In this document: in pieces, positions 1-10,519 of the stretch
How positions within the stretch are numbered: the stretch's first letter is position 1
Layout: every line of letters starts with the position of its first letter
From: Leguminivora glycinivorella
Taxonomy: Eukaryota; Arthropoda; Insecta; Lepidoptera; Tortricidae
Assembly (NCBI RefSeq): GCF_023078275.1
Contig: NC_062971.1
Location: 1,922,001 to 1,986,000, forward strand
DNA: 64,000 bases
Reading direction: 5' to 3'
Notes under the pieces: generated by a model
Told to the model about the DNA's origin: nothing
Databases searched by the model: none
The model's input: the letters and a program-made list of their open reading frames with translations, nothing else
Translations under genes and position numbers: made by a program

Positions 1-32
1 TAATGTGTATGTCGTACTTTTTTCCTCCTGCT

Positions 33-289
33 GAAAATGTCAAGCTAGGAACACACTACGCGGACGTCCGTCGTAAATCGACCGCGGACGGGAATCTGGA
101 CAATGGAAATACACATAACCGTGCAAACTATCGGTCGACGGACGCGGACGTGGCCTTGAGCGCACGGACGTCCGATCGAAATCTGGCTCGCTGGATCTTT
201 TGTTCCGTGCACACTGATAGGTCGCGGTCGCGGTCGTTTTACGACGGACGTCCGCGTAGTGTGTTCCTAGCTTCAAGGATGACATTTTC
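33..289. repeat. Palindromic MITE with GAAAATGTC ends
   Basis: The left arm (from 33) and right arm (to 289) are inverted copies. They share AAGCTAGGAACACACTACG and the adjoining GGACGTCCGTCGTAAA segment, and both arms end in GAAAATGTC. The GC-rich centre contains repeated CGGACG and GGTCGC words. No coding capacity is credible; the ORFs that cross it on both strands are by-products of the palindrome. Confidence 0.75.
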
Positions 290-1946
290 ACTTACATGTT
301 CGGATATATTTTATTAAACGAAACCTGATGTTTTCAAGACCATTATGTTCTATTAATTTTTAATTACTTTCAAAAGTCATTTCTGGTTTGCTCACTGTCA
401 ACCTAACACGCTCCTCCTCGCTTAGCTCGTCGTCGCACCTAAACTGACTCTGTCACACACGAGTTTTCTGTTACAATACTAATAGAATCATTACATTTCA
501 TTTATGCCTGGTAATATTTATTCTCAAACGTGGTTTTGCATGGTGTAATTTGTAGAAACATTTTTTGACAAAAAAATAGTCGACAAAATAATTTCGTCCA
601 GTAATCAATTTGACAAAAATAAAGTTGAGAAAACTTTTCTTGTCCAACTGAAGCACTTGGGAATAAAACTGAAATTATCATTTGACAGATTTTAAGTTAA
701 ATGCAAAAAATCTTCGGTACATGAAATCACAGTATAAGGATATATCAGTAGTTAATCTCCGGCAGCGGCGGCGCGGTCGTTACTACTGCGCAAGGTCACG
801 CAGGGTTGTACATGTACAACGTTACTATAATCGACTTCGTACAATGTAAGTTGTTGTAAATCTAATAGGTACTATTAACTGTAAGTAGGTTTTAGTATAA
901 CAATACCACGTCATGACACCACATTAGTCAGTATTGAAGACACAAAAAATCATTATAAATATATTACTCTCATACGCGCAATAGTAGATTGTGTAACAAT
1001 AATTGCAAAAGCGTTAATTTAAGTGTTCATTTTATATGTTTTCTCTAGAATACACCCAATCCATCACAATAAAAAAAAGATTCGTTTGAACTAGAAACGT
1101 AGGTACCTACTGTCCTACTCGTATTAGTAACTGTGTATGGCGCTATGCTAGTACCAACGCTCTTTCTACCTTTTTATCTAATAAAGATTCAAGTACGTAT
1201 TTGTTTCTTAAATACTGACGAAATCATATTTACATAAAATGTTTGAATAGATGTTTGCACAATATTTAAGTAGGTACCAAACTTTCGAGCTAGATAGATC
1301 GCAGCATCTACCTAAATGTCGTTACAGATAAATCCTTATTGATTTTAATGTGTCATTCTAGCTTTAAATCTCACTGCCGTTTTAACGCATAGGCTTTGGG
1401 AAATGAAACCCTATCGTCCGACGCTGCGCACGTGCGGCTCGTTTCTTTGTTAGAATTTTGTAGGCATTTAAAAAGCGGCATTTCGTGAACATCAAAGCAG
1501 TGGGCCTTCTGTACTTGTACTATTATATATTCTGTGATAATACTCGTATCTCGAACCACCTCGAACCGTCTATAGAGGGGATTACGACTTGCGAGTGACT
1601 TTTGTCCAGCAAAGAATGCCGTGGGCTGATATGATGATGATTATTATTAATCGTATTTATAGAATCTTTTTAGCGCGTTCAGGCTTGTACAAATACATTC
1701 TGGGGTTTAGGAAAAAAATATGCAGTGTTACTCAAATTATTTTGGGTTAAATTTTTTATCCGGTTACCGGTAGCTTTGCAGAAAAAAACTTAATGACCAA
1801 CTTTTCATCAAATACCACGGCAAATTACCACGCGGAAAATTACATACTTTGCTACGTATACTTATCTAAAAATCTGACCACTGGTCCAATCTCATCCAAT
1901 AATTAATTGGCCACAATATACGGCTTGACCATGCGTCACACCCGCG
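290..1946. other. Gene-free upstream region of AKH
   Basis: AT-rich DNA with no supportable gene. A GC-rich patch at about 755-805 stands out. A TGATGATGA-ending stretch at 1570-1640 looks like the 3' end of a degraded non-LTR retroelement. The distal AKH promoter must lie within this interval, but I could not identify specific regulatory sites. Confidence 0.5.
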
Positions 1947-1953
1947 TATAAAA
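1947..1953 (+). promoter_or_regulatory. TATA box of the AKH gene
   Basis: TATAAAA lies about 30 bp upstream of a TCACAGT sequence at about 1978-1984 that resembles an arthropod initiator. The AKH start codon follows at 2041, leaving a 5' UTR of about 60 nt. A TATA-driven promoter fits a strongly expressed, cell-type-restricted neuropeptide gene. Confidence 0.7.
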
Positions 1954-2040
1954 CCCGTGTCTCCCGTCCCGAGTCCATCACAGTTACCTCTTCGCTTCCG
2001 TTACGCGGTCGTGCGCCATCTTGAAAAAAAAATTGAAAAA

Positions 2041-3753
2041 ATGTACAAGTTTTGTCTACTGCTCGTGTTGGTGGCCTGTGCGCTGGTAGTGACGGAGGCT
2101 CAGCTGACTTTTACTTCGAGTTGGGGGGGCGGAAAGAGGTCCGCGGCGCCGAACCCTTGTAGGAGTGATGAGGCTGTTGGACAGATTTACAGAATGATAC
2201 AGGTAATTACATATTTTATTATTCATATTTACAACCCACGGAAAATTGAAAAAAAACCGGCCAAGAGCGTGTCGGGCCACGCTCGGTGTAGGGTTCCGTA
2301 GTTTTTCGTATTTTTCTCAAAAACTACTGAACCTATCAAGTTCAAAACAATTTTCCTAGAAAGTCTTTATAAAGTTCTACTTTTGTGATTTTTTTCATAT
2401 TTTTTAAACATATGGTTCAAAAGTTAGAGGGGGGGGGACGCACTTTTTTTTCCTTTAGGAGTGATTATTTCCGAAAATATTAATATTATCAAAAAACGGT
2501 CTTAGTAAACCCTTATATTTTTAAATACCTATCCAACAATATATCACACGTTGGGGTTGGAATGAAAAAAAATATCAGCCCCCACTTTACATGTAGGGGG
2601 GGTACCCTAATAAAACATTTTTTTCCATTTTTTATTTTTGCACTTTGTTGGCGAGATTGATATACGTATTGGTACCAAATTTCAGCTTTCTAGTGCTTAC
2701 GGTTACTGAGATTATCCGCGGACGGACGGACGGACGGACGGACGGACGGACGGACGGACGGACGGACGGACGGACGGACGGACAGACAGACATGGCGAAA
2801 CTATAAGGGTTCCTAGTTGACTACGGAACCCTAAAAAACGGGTTTAGTGAGAATCAGTCTCGGTGAGAATCAGCCTCGACCACAGTTAAAATTTTCTTCA
2901 AATATTTTTTATCAATATTGTTTTTTTTTATTTTTTTTTTCTTAAAATGAATTTCTACAATTGAAAATAAAATATTTAATTTGGCGTAACGCAATATTAA
3001 ACAAGTCTCCATGTGCTACGGCGGCGTAGCCCGTAGAACAATTTCCTGCTACGACATACCGGTGCAGCTAGCACGGAGAACTGAGAAATAGAAGAGCTGA
3101 ACTAACTTAATTAACTTTTCTTTCGGGACATCTGTGGGTCGAATTCCGAGTTTATAACTTCAGCTGTAAAAAAAAACATTGAGATGGATCTAAAGCGTAC
3201 TAAGCACACTATGCGCAAGTGCTAATATGCATTTTTTTTTTTTCCAGAGGTGGAGGTAATCCTCATTGGATACTGCCGACCCGGTGTTCGACAGCATGCC
3301 CGACTCGGCTAAATATGCATACCTAGTAGATATATTATGTACAAAGTTTGGTCATGCGCGGATCCAGAGGGGGGGGGTTCATGGGGGCCATGACCCCCCC
3401 TGGAGCCTAGGCTGGCCATACAAAAAACCGCCATCTGTACTGAAATAGTACATTACGATACAAGTGCGTAAAAAAGGAAGTTCGAAACGAGTGGCGATAA
3501 ATTAAAACACGACCGAAGGGAGTGTTTTAAATCGACACGAGTTACGAATTACCTTTTCGCACGTGTATCGTACGACGTTTTTCAGTACAGATGAGCCTTC
3601 AAAGTTTCGATCTGGCATATAATGAACCACTTCTCGCACTAGTGCGTAAAAAATACACCATCTGTACTGAAAAGATGATTATGTATTTATAACGAAAATT
3701 GTTTTTTTTTTCAGGCGGAAGCAGAAAGACTACTCCTCTGTCAGAAGCCCTGA
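2041..3753 (+). CDS. Akh: Adipokinetic hormone precursor (AKH)
   Basis: Exons 2041-2202 and 3715-3753 join in phase 0 (donor CAG/gtaatt, acceptor ttcag/GCG) to give 66 residues. Residues 1-20 are a signal peptide rich in Leu, Val and Ala that ends TEA. The hormone follows directly as QLTFTSSWG, then GG and a KR cleavage site, then an associated peptide with two cysteines that ends in the family-typical ERLLLCQKP. AKH is secreted by the corpora cardiaca, becomes N-terminally pyroglutamylated and C-terminally amidated, and mobilises fat-body lipid and trehalose through a G-protein-coupled receptor. The oddity is three glycines (WGGGKR) before the dibasic site instead of the minimal two, which would give a 10-residue amidated form rather than the 9-mer. 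The 1.5-kb intron carries a large repeat. The start is the only ATG directly before the signal peptide. Confidence 0.95.
2251..2837 (+). repeat. AACCGGCC...GGGTTCCGTAG repeat, copy 1
   Basis: Starts AAACCGGCCAAGAGCGTGTC and carries short inverted motifs AGGGTTCCGTAG (near 2288) and CTACGGAACCCT (near 2821). A GGAC tandem array lies near its right end. It fills much of the AKH intron. A close inverted copy is at 54786-55340, a diverged one at 17243-17858, and a fragment at 30077-30133. Confidence 0.8.
2717..2790 (+). repeat. (GGAC)n microsatellite
   Basis: An uninterrupted GGAC tetranucleotide array that runs into GACAGACAGA. It is internal to the surrounding repeat: the homologous positions in the other copies also hold TCCG or GTCT arrays, so it moves with the element. 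Confidence 0.9.
3432..3593. repeat. MITE with CCATCTGTACTGAA ends
   Basis: The ends CCATCTGTACTGAA and TTCAGTACAGATG are inverted repeats. The interior includes ACATTACGATACAAGTGCG and its near inverse CGCACGTGTATCGTACGA. Partial relatives occur at about 19083-19143, 25873-25950 and 53390-53513. This copy lies in the AKH intron, 120 bp before the last exon. Confidence 0.7.
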
Positions 3754-4175
3754 ACCCACAACCGCGACCGCTAACTTTAACCTTTACCAGTATTTAGTTA
3801 AGTGTTTATACGACTACGAGCAGTTAGAGCCAAACTGTGTTCCTTACGCATATTTTATATCATGTTTATAAATATATGATGTAGTTTTCGTTGTGTATTA
3901 TTTGTGACCCATAAGTCCCATAATACCTACCCTACCGAAAAGCTTACCAACATAGGCGATCTATTAATTTTCTTTGCTAAAAATCATACATAATACTAAT
4001 AGTAATAAACCAAAGTCAGTATCTACTTTAAAATTCATAAATAGGTACCTACTTGCCAGCAATCACAGTACCGTGATATACATCACGGTGTAACATGAAG
4101 AAACCGAAAGATTTTAACTACGCATTTCTGAAGGGAAAATAAGCACCCTGGGCCCTGTGAAGTCTAAATCTAAAT

Positions 4176-4313
4176 AAGGTGCATTAGAGTAATTCCGAAT
4201 CACAGAAATGCTCGGGTAATTTCGAAAGGGGAATCTTGATATGATGGAAATAATGGTGTTTTTTATACGATTTTCGAAATTAGACGACTTTCGAAATAAC
4301 TCTAATGCACCTT
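4176..4313. repeat. AAGGTGCATTAG MITE, copy 1
   Basis: About 138 bp bounded by inverted AAGGTGCATTAGAGTAATT-type termini. Two more copies of the same length and ends are at 53610-53739 and 60908-61039. All three share the core word for ATCACCATTATTTCC. Flanks are TA-rich, and I cannot define the target duplication with certainty. Confidence 0.8.
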
Positions 4314-4434
4314 ACAACAAAATATGACAAAGGCCAAACAACATGAGAACATAATTAACATAGGTATTTATTTTCGAATCTTTGCTCTTCTGCAAACTTC
4401 TCGACTTTTCAATGACTGTCCAAGATGACCATTG

Positions 4435-4872
4435 CTGCAATTTGCTTTTCCCCTCACTAGCTCGGAAACACGTGTTTTGTCCTTTAATACCAGCGGGTAA
4501 AAACGCATTTTATCCACTAGTGGGTAAAGTAATTTGACCTTGAATAAAGTTAAATTGACTGCTTTAAAATTGATAAAAGTAGGTGAATCTAGTAATAAAT
4601 ATGATTTACCACCTGTGGAACTACTGGAAACAGTGATAAACGCATTTTTTGCGTTTTAGTTTCCTCGCTATAGTGAGGGGAAAAGTTTTGTGTTACACTC
4701 GGGTGCAAATGTATTTTACTTCTCGTGTGTTAAAAAACTCGCAAGTTCAGGATTCTACTCTCGAACCACTCGCTTCGCTCGTGGTTCAACTATAGAATCC
4801 TTTCACTTGCTCGTTTTTCAATTCCACACTCGGCGTTAAAATACAACTTTGCCCCCTTGTATAAAAAATAAC
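4435..4872 (-). repeat. About 435-bp dispersed repeat with conserved ORF, copy A
   Basis: Near-identical in inverse orientation to 12962-13402. Landmarks are CCCTCACTAGCTCGG at one end and TTTGCCCCCTTGTATA at the other. Read on the minus strand, it keeps an open frame that includes KMRFYPLVLKDKTRVSELV, which is also open in the other copy. Partial relatives lie at about 20091-20170 and 33290-33480. Confidence 0.75.
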
Positions 4873-5170
4873 TATTTCTCTCCCACGCCTTGCCTTGGCC
4901 CAGAACTGAAGCTCAAATCTGACTGTTATCAGTTCTTGGTCTACCAGAGCTTGGGCTTTGGCCTCTTTTGTTTCATCACAGCTTACTTTCTAACTAATTT
5001 TGTAGTCTACTTTGTAACTACACTAACTACGGAGTACAGCCCCTAGGAAATTGTTCCTTATAGCCCTCATTAATAAAATATAAGATACAAAAGCGGAATG
5101 TAAGATTTTAGTTACAATAAATAAAATTGAGGTTTCATTTACATAGAAAATTTACACATAGTGGCACTTC

Positions 5171-5452
5171 CACATTATCACATCTCGGACACTGGCGATC
5201 ATTTGATCGAGGCGCGCGATGAAAGAGGCCCGTTCCTAGCACACAATCTCGTGTAGATCAACGCGTACCATGCTTGTATGAGTGAGATATCTGTATCTCA
5301 CCCATACAAGCGTGAGTGTGTGAATGTGTGTGTGTATCTGTTCGCGTTTTTGACAGACGATAACTGTGAGGTAACCGAGAGGGGGTAGGCGGCACTTTCA
5401 GCGGAGAGCGGGAGTGGCCATACTGTACGATAGTACTCTTTATTATACTGTG
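5171..5452 (+). repeat. Dispersed repeat with CTCGGACACTGGC start, copy 1
   Basis: Shares with 21246-21453 the words CTCGGACACTGGC, AACGCGTACCATGCT, TGAGTGAGATAT and a 35-bp block around CACTTTCAGCGGAGAGCGGGA. Both end GTACTCTTTATTATACTGTG. This copy contains about 60 extra bases with a GTGTGTG tract. The class is unknown. Confidence 0.7.
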
Positions 5453-8032
5453 ACATTATTCACTTCAAAAGTAATGTTTTACAACTATACCTTGTACTTT
5501 TGGCTGTTGAAAAAAGTGTAGGTAAACAAACCCGAGCTGTCAATTTTGAGGGTTGTTTATTAGGTAACGTTTAGTTCCTAATTTTTTTTCCTTATTTAAA
5601 AATAATTGAGCTCACTACTATTTTCCATTTCATTCCACTATCATGTAATTTCGTTTGATTTGACGAAACATGTACACCTTCACAAATACAAACATATCTT
5701 CATTGCATTTAATGAATATTATTCTATTCTTCTGGGAATCATCTACCAAAAAGTACCCAATTTTGCAGAGGTTTGAAACTCATGGTTGCATTTTAATTTG
5801 GGTGTAACACTACTAAAATATAAAGGTACTAACCATTGTACGCGATTTTTAATTTTATCTGTTTGATGCTTGGTTTTGATTGTTTATGAATAAATCAAAT
5901 CTGAATCGATCATCATCATCATCTTTTTAACTATAAAACTCCGATAATCGTGAGACTTCGTTAATCGTTAAAGCGATACATATTTAAAAATAACACGTCA
6001 TTTTTAAATATCACGGTAAAAAACCGAAATTACGGTCTCTTCGGGCTTTTACCGCCGTTGGTTGGCTAAATCCTAGGTTTTTTAAATATCATTATCATCA
6101 TCAGATTGATTTTGACAACGATGCTGTGGGCCACGATCGATAATTTGTGACTTTAACTTTCGGTTGCACGAGTCTGTCATGCCGATGATTGCACTCTATT
6201 CCCAGGTTAGTGATCGATGACGATGGTAAATCTTTAGAAGATTATTATCGCCAATTGGTCTTTAGACTGTTTATAACCGACGGATTGCTTTTACCGATTA
6301 TACTAGCTTTTACATGCAGTAAGAAGTTTTCGCGGCGCAGCGAGCCGCTTGGGGTGCTGGATTGATTCGGTAAAATTTAATAACGGTAACCTTAAAGTTA
6401 ATCCGTTAATCGAAAAATATTTAACGGATTAAGGTTACAGCGATTATCACATCTGTTCCGAGTTAGATAACTTGTTTACCTACACTACACCAAATATTTA
6501 ATAGGTACCGACCTATTAGAAACTTGTACCTACACTACACTCCTTTTGTTGGCAAAATTAGGCGGAAGTATATGGTTTTAGGATGGAACGGACTATAGTA
6601 GTGACCTTAATTATTTTTAAATACGAAAAATTGAACAGGAACTAAACCTTACTTTATAAACAACCCCTTTGACGGTTGGTTCACAGTTTTTTAAATACCT
6701 AAAAATACATACAGAAAAGAAAAAATCGCATTGTTACCGGGAATCGAACCCGGGTCTTGCCATTTACGCGTTTATAATCATTAAAAATGGCTCACCATCA
6801 CCATAAATAAAAAGTTCCAACTCTAAGGGCGAGCAATTAGCCACCTATAATTTTGTTCATCAATCTGGCGAGAAAGGTTCATCTACCCCTGGATCTGTCA
6901 AATTTTATTGAATATTTTTCGATTTGTTACAGTAGTCACACTACTATATATAAATTATAAATTTAAATAGATATTACACTTTCTTCAACAGCCGAAAAGT
7001 CTCAAGGTTATAGCTGATAAGGCTAGGCGCCTTTGACCAACTCTAAGGGCGACAGTGCTCGAAAAATATCAACATTTTTTGCCTAGTTGATAGATTAAAC
7101 CATCTTCTCGCTATATCGTAATCCTGAAAGTCGATAGTATCAGACTAAGCTCGCCCTTAGAAACGGTCCACATCAGAGAGGGCATTGTTTGGGCTGGTGT
7201 CCCTCTCGCACGTGTTGCCAGTGTTAATGAGGTTCCCATATTAGTAGTATTTTTATCTGTATATTACCTGACTTTATAACTTCTTATTTTATTTTAATGT
7301 TATATTCAAACTAGGGTTTCGATACATTTCAAAAAATTTGAAAATAATTATAATGTGATTATTTTGATGCCTGTAAATCAAAGATTTGTATAAATAAAAA
7401 ATACTTTCAATTGGGTGTTAGTAGATTTTAGTAACTTTGAAAATTGACTGGTATACCCAATTTATGATCAGTAAAAATGACGTCACTGAATAATGTAAAC
7501 ATTGCCAGCAAGTAGCCAGATACCATTTTGCCCATCAATCTACCTCTAAAATGTGGACACACTTTTGGACCTAATTAAACAATCTAGTTTAATAATTCTA
7601 AATCTACAAGGTTATAGTTCATCACAAAGAAAATTATGATGATAATTACTACCTCTTTGATTTAATACTCTTAGTGGTGTATGGTTTAATTAGGTAAATA
7701 AGAAAAGTACTATGCTTGGTTTTAAGTTGTTTATTGATAAAACTATTTCTTTTGTCATATTACATACCTAAAATAAAATATAAAAGAATAAGTCAATTCT
7801 ATTTATATCTAACTCTAGTAAATATAGTCACTCATGGTGGTTCAGGTTGCCTGTCTATGAGGTCAATACAAATAATTATTCTTATAAATCCATCATAAAT
7901 GAACATATTTTATGATGTTGTATATTACAAAGCCAAAAGAGAGCTAAGAAATAAAGTCCCGCTTTGTAGAGCCTCAAAGATTTTACATTCTGTATTATAC
8001 AACATCATACTTTAAGAAACATAGTCCATAAC

Positions 8033-9010
8033 CTAAGAAGCAGAAGGTGAAAGCACTTGTGTCACTCCGCTTGTATCTAGAGACATCCTTGTGTGTCCTG
8101 TGTACACCAAGTCATCTTCATCCAGCGCCTCCCGCATCCTTCTCTTGTATATCTCACTGTCCGGGTTGTTCTCCTCATTCCGACACCTGTCCAGCTTCTT
8201 GTCAATGACTCGCACGCGCTCCCGGGCCGGACTCTCCACCATTTTTACCATGGACCTTATTTTACGTACCGCTTCAATCAAGATAGCCAACTTATCTGGC
8301 CCTGCATCTCTGAAGAGCATGTCGGTAACATAACTGTCCAAGTTTTCCTGCTCCTTAGAGGCTGCGTGGAGCACTGCTGCTAAAGCTATCTGGGATGGCG
8401 CATATAATAGACAAGCATCAGTCAAAAAAACTTTTTCCAAGAACTCATCAATACCGCTCCGAAGGCGCTCTGGATTAGCAAGACTGCACCTCGTTTTGAT
8501 GTCAATCAAGAAGCCTTCCACTGGTCTGAACGGATTATGTATGGTTAAGTGATAGTTTAACTGCTGCATCAGTAACAGTTCATTATTTAAGATAATATCT
8601 GACGCTTTATCCCTGTCTCCCTTGATATTAGCCACAAACTGTCCAATAGAAACATTGAATTCTTCAACTTTGCACGATAAATACACGCAAGTAGCCAGGA
8701 TTTCCTTAGGGTGGTAGTCCATTGCTGAATTGTAGAGATAAAAACGTTTGAAGTAGTGAAACGCAGTGCCTACAACGCCTTTGGGCATTGGCGGGCTGAA
8801 TCTCTTGCAGAACTCTTTGAGATGTAACTCATACTGCCTAAGAAGCAGTCTTTCTTCATCTGGAGACAGGAACACGTTGTATCGCTGGTATTCGTCTACG
8901 TGCGCGCCGTGCTTTGCGATGAACTCCAAATTATGCTTCTCCCGCAAATGTGCAAGTTCGTTCTCATCGTTAAACGTCCAGAACTTCCTTTGGGAACTCG
9001 TGGAAAACAT
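8033..9010 (-). CDS. CycH: Cyclin H
   Basis: A single-exon, 325-residue protein of normal family length (human about 323). It begins MFSTSSQRKFWTF, the N-terminal helix motif of cyclin H. The first cyclin box holds YHPKEILATCVYLSCKVEE at about residues 98-116, with the conserved Lys and Glu that cyclins use to grip their kinase. The second cyclin fold follows, then a charged C-terminal helix. Cyclin H pairs with CDK7 and MAT1 as the CDK-activating kinase. In TFIIH this complex phosphorylates the RNA polymerase II C-terminal domain, and in free form it activates cell-cycle CDKs in the nucleus. The absence of introns contrasts with its multi-exon neighbours, but the gene is intact. It is head-to-head with mS26, with start codons 495 bp apart. 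Confidence 0.96.
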   Translation of the reverse strand: MFSTSSQRKFWTFNDENELAHLREKHNLEFIAKHGAHVDEYQRYNVFLSPDEERLLLRQYELHLKEFCKRFSPPMPKGVVGTAFHYFKRFYLYNSAMDYHPKEILATCVYLSCKVEEFNVSIGQFVANIKGDRDKASDIILNNELLLMQQLNYHLTIHNPFRPVEGFLIDIKTRCSLANPERLRSGIDEFLEKVFLTDACLLYAPSQIALAAVLHAASKEQENLDSYVTDMLFRDAGPDKLAILIEAVRKIRSMVKMVESPARERVRVIDKKLDRCRNEENNPDSEIYKRRMREALDEDDLVYTGHTRMSLDTSGVTQVLSPSAS

Positions 9011-9505
9011 TTTTATGTTATTTATCTATCTTAAATCTAGTAAAACAGTCAATATTTATATTTTAACGGACAACAAGAGAAGCACATCACAGAAGAAACG
9101 CTTTCGTATTTTTTATGAAAGTGACAGGTGACTGACAAGACATCACGATTTTTAGTACGTTCGAATACAATAGGTGCACATTGAATTATTTGAAACTTGT
9201 TGTCGAACACCAAAACCAATTTTGTTGGTAACACAAGAAATAATAACTAAATGAAGTAAATAAATTACGCTATTAGATAACATTTATTTATGGCCTATAA
9301 TAAGTTTGGAGGTTCCGTAAGAATAACATTGTTTTAAGAGGGTTCCATAAAGAGAACAGGGTTAAGTGATCTTCTGCTTATCTGCGCCTGCGAACTGTCA
9401 AAAAAAGTAGAATCTGTCATAGAGAGAGGTTATGTTATGAGATTATTTTAGTAAAATTGAACAGAACACGGAATAAGTATACCTTTGGGTACCAACAGAT
9501 TTAAA
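9011..9505. promoter_or_regulatory. Shared intergenic promoter region of CycH and mRpS26
   Basis: 495 bp separate two divergent housekeeping start codons. No TATA box is evident at a suitable distance on either side, and the stretch is repeat-free, unlike nearly all other intergenic DNA here. I infer a bidirectional promoter from the arrangement; no factor sites are identified. Confidence 0.5.
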
Positions 9506-10519
9506 ATGCTTCCCCACAATTCTCTTTTAAAACGCACACTTCCAATAGTGGTACAATGCGCAGGTGCTCATCGAAAGCCCCGCTGGCTTCCTGTCGCAAA
9601 AAGCAAAGTTTACCGAATCCCAAAGCGCCCAGAAATATCAGAGGAGGAACGTATAGAGTTGCTGCGAATTAACAACAATTATCACACACAAATGCGGGCC
9701 ATTCGACGTTTTTATCACGAAGAAATGATCAAAGAGAAGTCTACATTGGAGAGTGCCAGTTCAGAGATGTCTATCAGAGTGGAGGCTGAGGAATGGGAGC
9801 GGTGCATCAAGGTGAACGAGGAGTGGAACGCGAAGGTGGCCGCGGAGCGCGAGGAGCGCCGCAGGCAAGAGCTGGCCGAGCGGGAGGAGTATATCCTCTC
9901 CCGGATACAGAAAAAGGACGAACTGATGAGACAACGCATTGAAAAGGCGTCACAGGAAATTAGGAAACAGAAGGTAATTTTAATTAAGTTAGAATCCTTG
10001 TATAGCAAATAGCTACTCCTGTGTATGTAGCCGAATGGCACAAACGCTTACGAAACGAAACGCTCGTAGATATCTATCTCTATCGCTCGTGCGTATTTGG
10101 CGCATTGGCGCGACAGAGCCAGACTACCTTTCGTGGCGTTTCGTGTCGCAGAAATGCCATTCGGCTACGGCTCCTGTTCCTTATTCAAGGCACCATCTTC
10201 AGGATCTTTTATACAATTTGGAAAACACCCACCTGTTCCACTTAATAATTATTAATCATCTTTTTTTATTATTTTATTATTTATTTGATACACTAGCAGC
10301 TCTTCGAGCTGATGCGTGTATATCACTGCACTTGTGTTTATTTTTCCAGGAACTCAGTGTCACATTCATCACCCGGAGACCCTGGACGAGGCCATCGACA
10401 GAGCCCTGGCCAACCCTCTGGACTACAACTTTGCTATTGACCTGCAGGGCAACCAAATACCCGGCCGAGAAACACCAGTACCTCCTAAGGAAAAAGCAAA
10501 AGCTGCTACCACATCATAA
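9506..10519 (+). CDS. mRpS26: Mitochondrial small-subunit ribosomal protein mS26 (apparent frameshift)
   Basis: Exon 1 is 9506-9973; exon 2 most likely starts at 10350 after tttttccag. The N-terminal targeting region is followed by the family hallmark RKPRWLPVAKSKVYRIPKRP, then a long charged helix. Exon 2 opens in phase with ELSVTFIT, which matches the family's FIT motif. It must then shift by one base to read PETLDEAIDRALANPLDYNF and finish KAATTS. The required extra base falls at the CCC run 10372-10374, so one C appears to be missing. The corrected length would be about 212 residues, typical for mS26. An alternative acceptor at 10357/10358 keeps the frame but loses the FIT motif, so I prefer a 1-nt deletion or assembly error. 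The protein belongs to the mitoribosomal 28S subunit. Confidence 0.88.
10027..10172. repeat. MITE with GTAGCCGAATGGCA ends
   Basis: Inverted termini GTAGCCGAATGGCA and TGCCATTCGGCTAC enclose ACGAAACG and CGTTTCGT words. It lies in the single intron of mS26, 54 bp after the donor. Confidence 0.8.

Larger units (their letters stand above)
3754..8032. other. Intergenic region between AKH and cyclin H, repeats only
   Basis: No supportable gene in 4.3 kb. AATAAA at 4004-4009 could end the AKH transcript. It contains the repeats listed separately, a degraded TTAATCGTTAA-rich element at about 5930-6440 related to 39214-40072, and a tRNA B-box-like stretch on the minus strand near 6733-6760 (GGTTCGATTCCCGG) that looks like a SINE remnant. 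About 6800-8030 is AT-rich with nothing recognisable. Confidence 0.5.

Noticed and set aside
1371..1559. 62-codon minus ORF ending YALKRQ
   Set aside because: Adjacent to a degraded retroelement-like tail, no homologue recognised and no splice context; probably repeat-derived.
6733..6760. Possible tRNA gene on the minus strand
   Set aside because: Only a T-arm/B box is present. No acceptor, D or anticodon stem can be formed; it is a SINE remnant.
10358..10519. mS26 exon 2 starting at the second AG (TGTCACATT...)
   Set aside because: It keeps the frame but removes the ELSVTFIT segment that matches the family. A missing C in the CCC run explains both motifs better. Retained as an alternative only.
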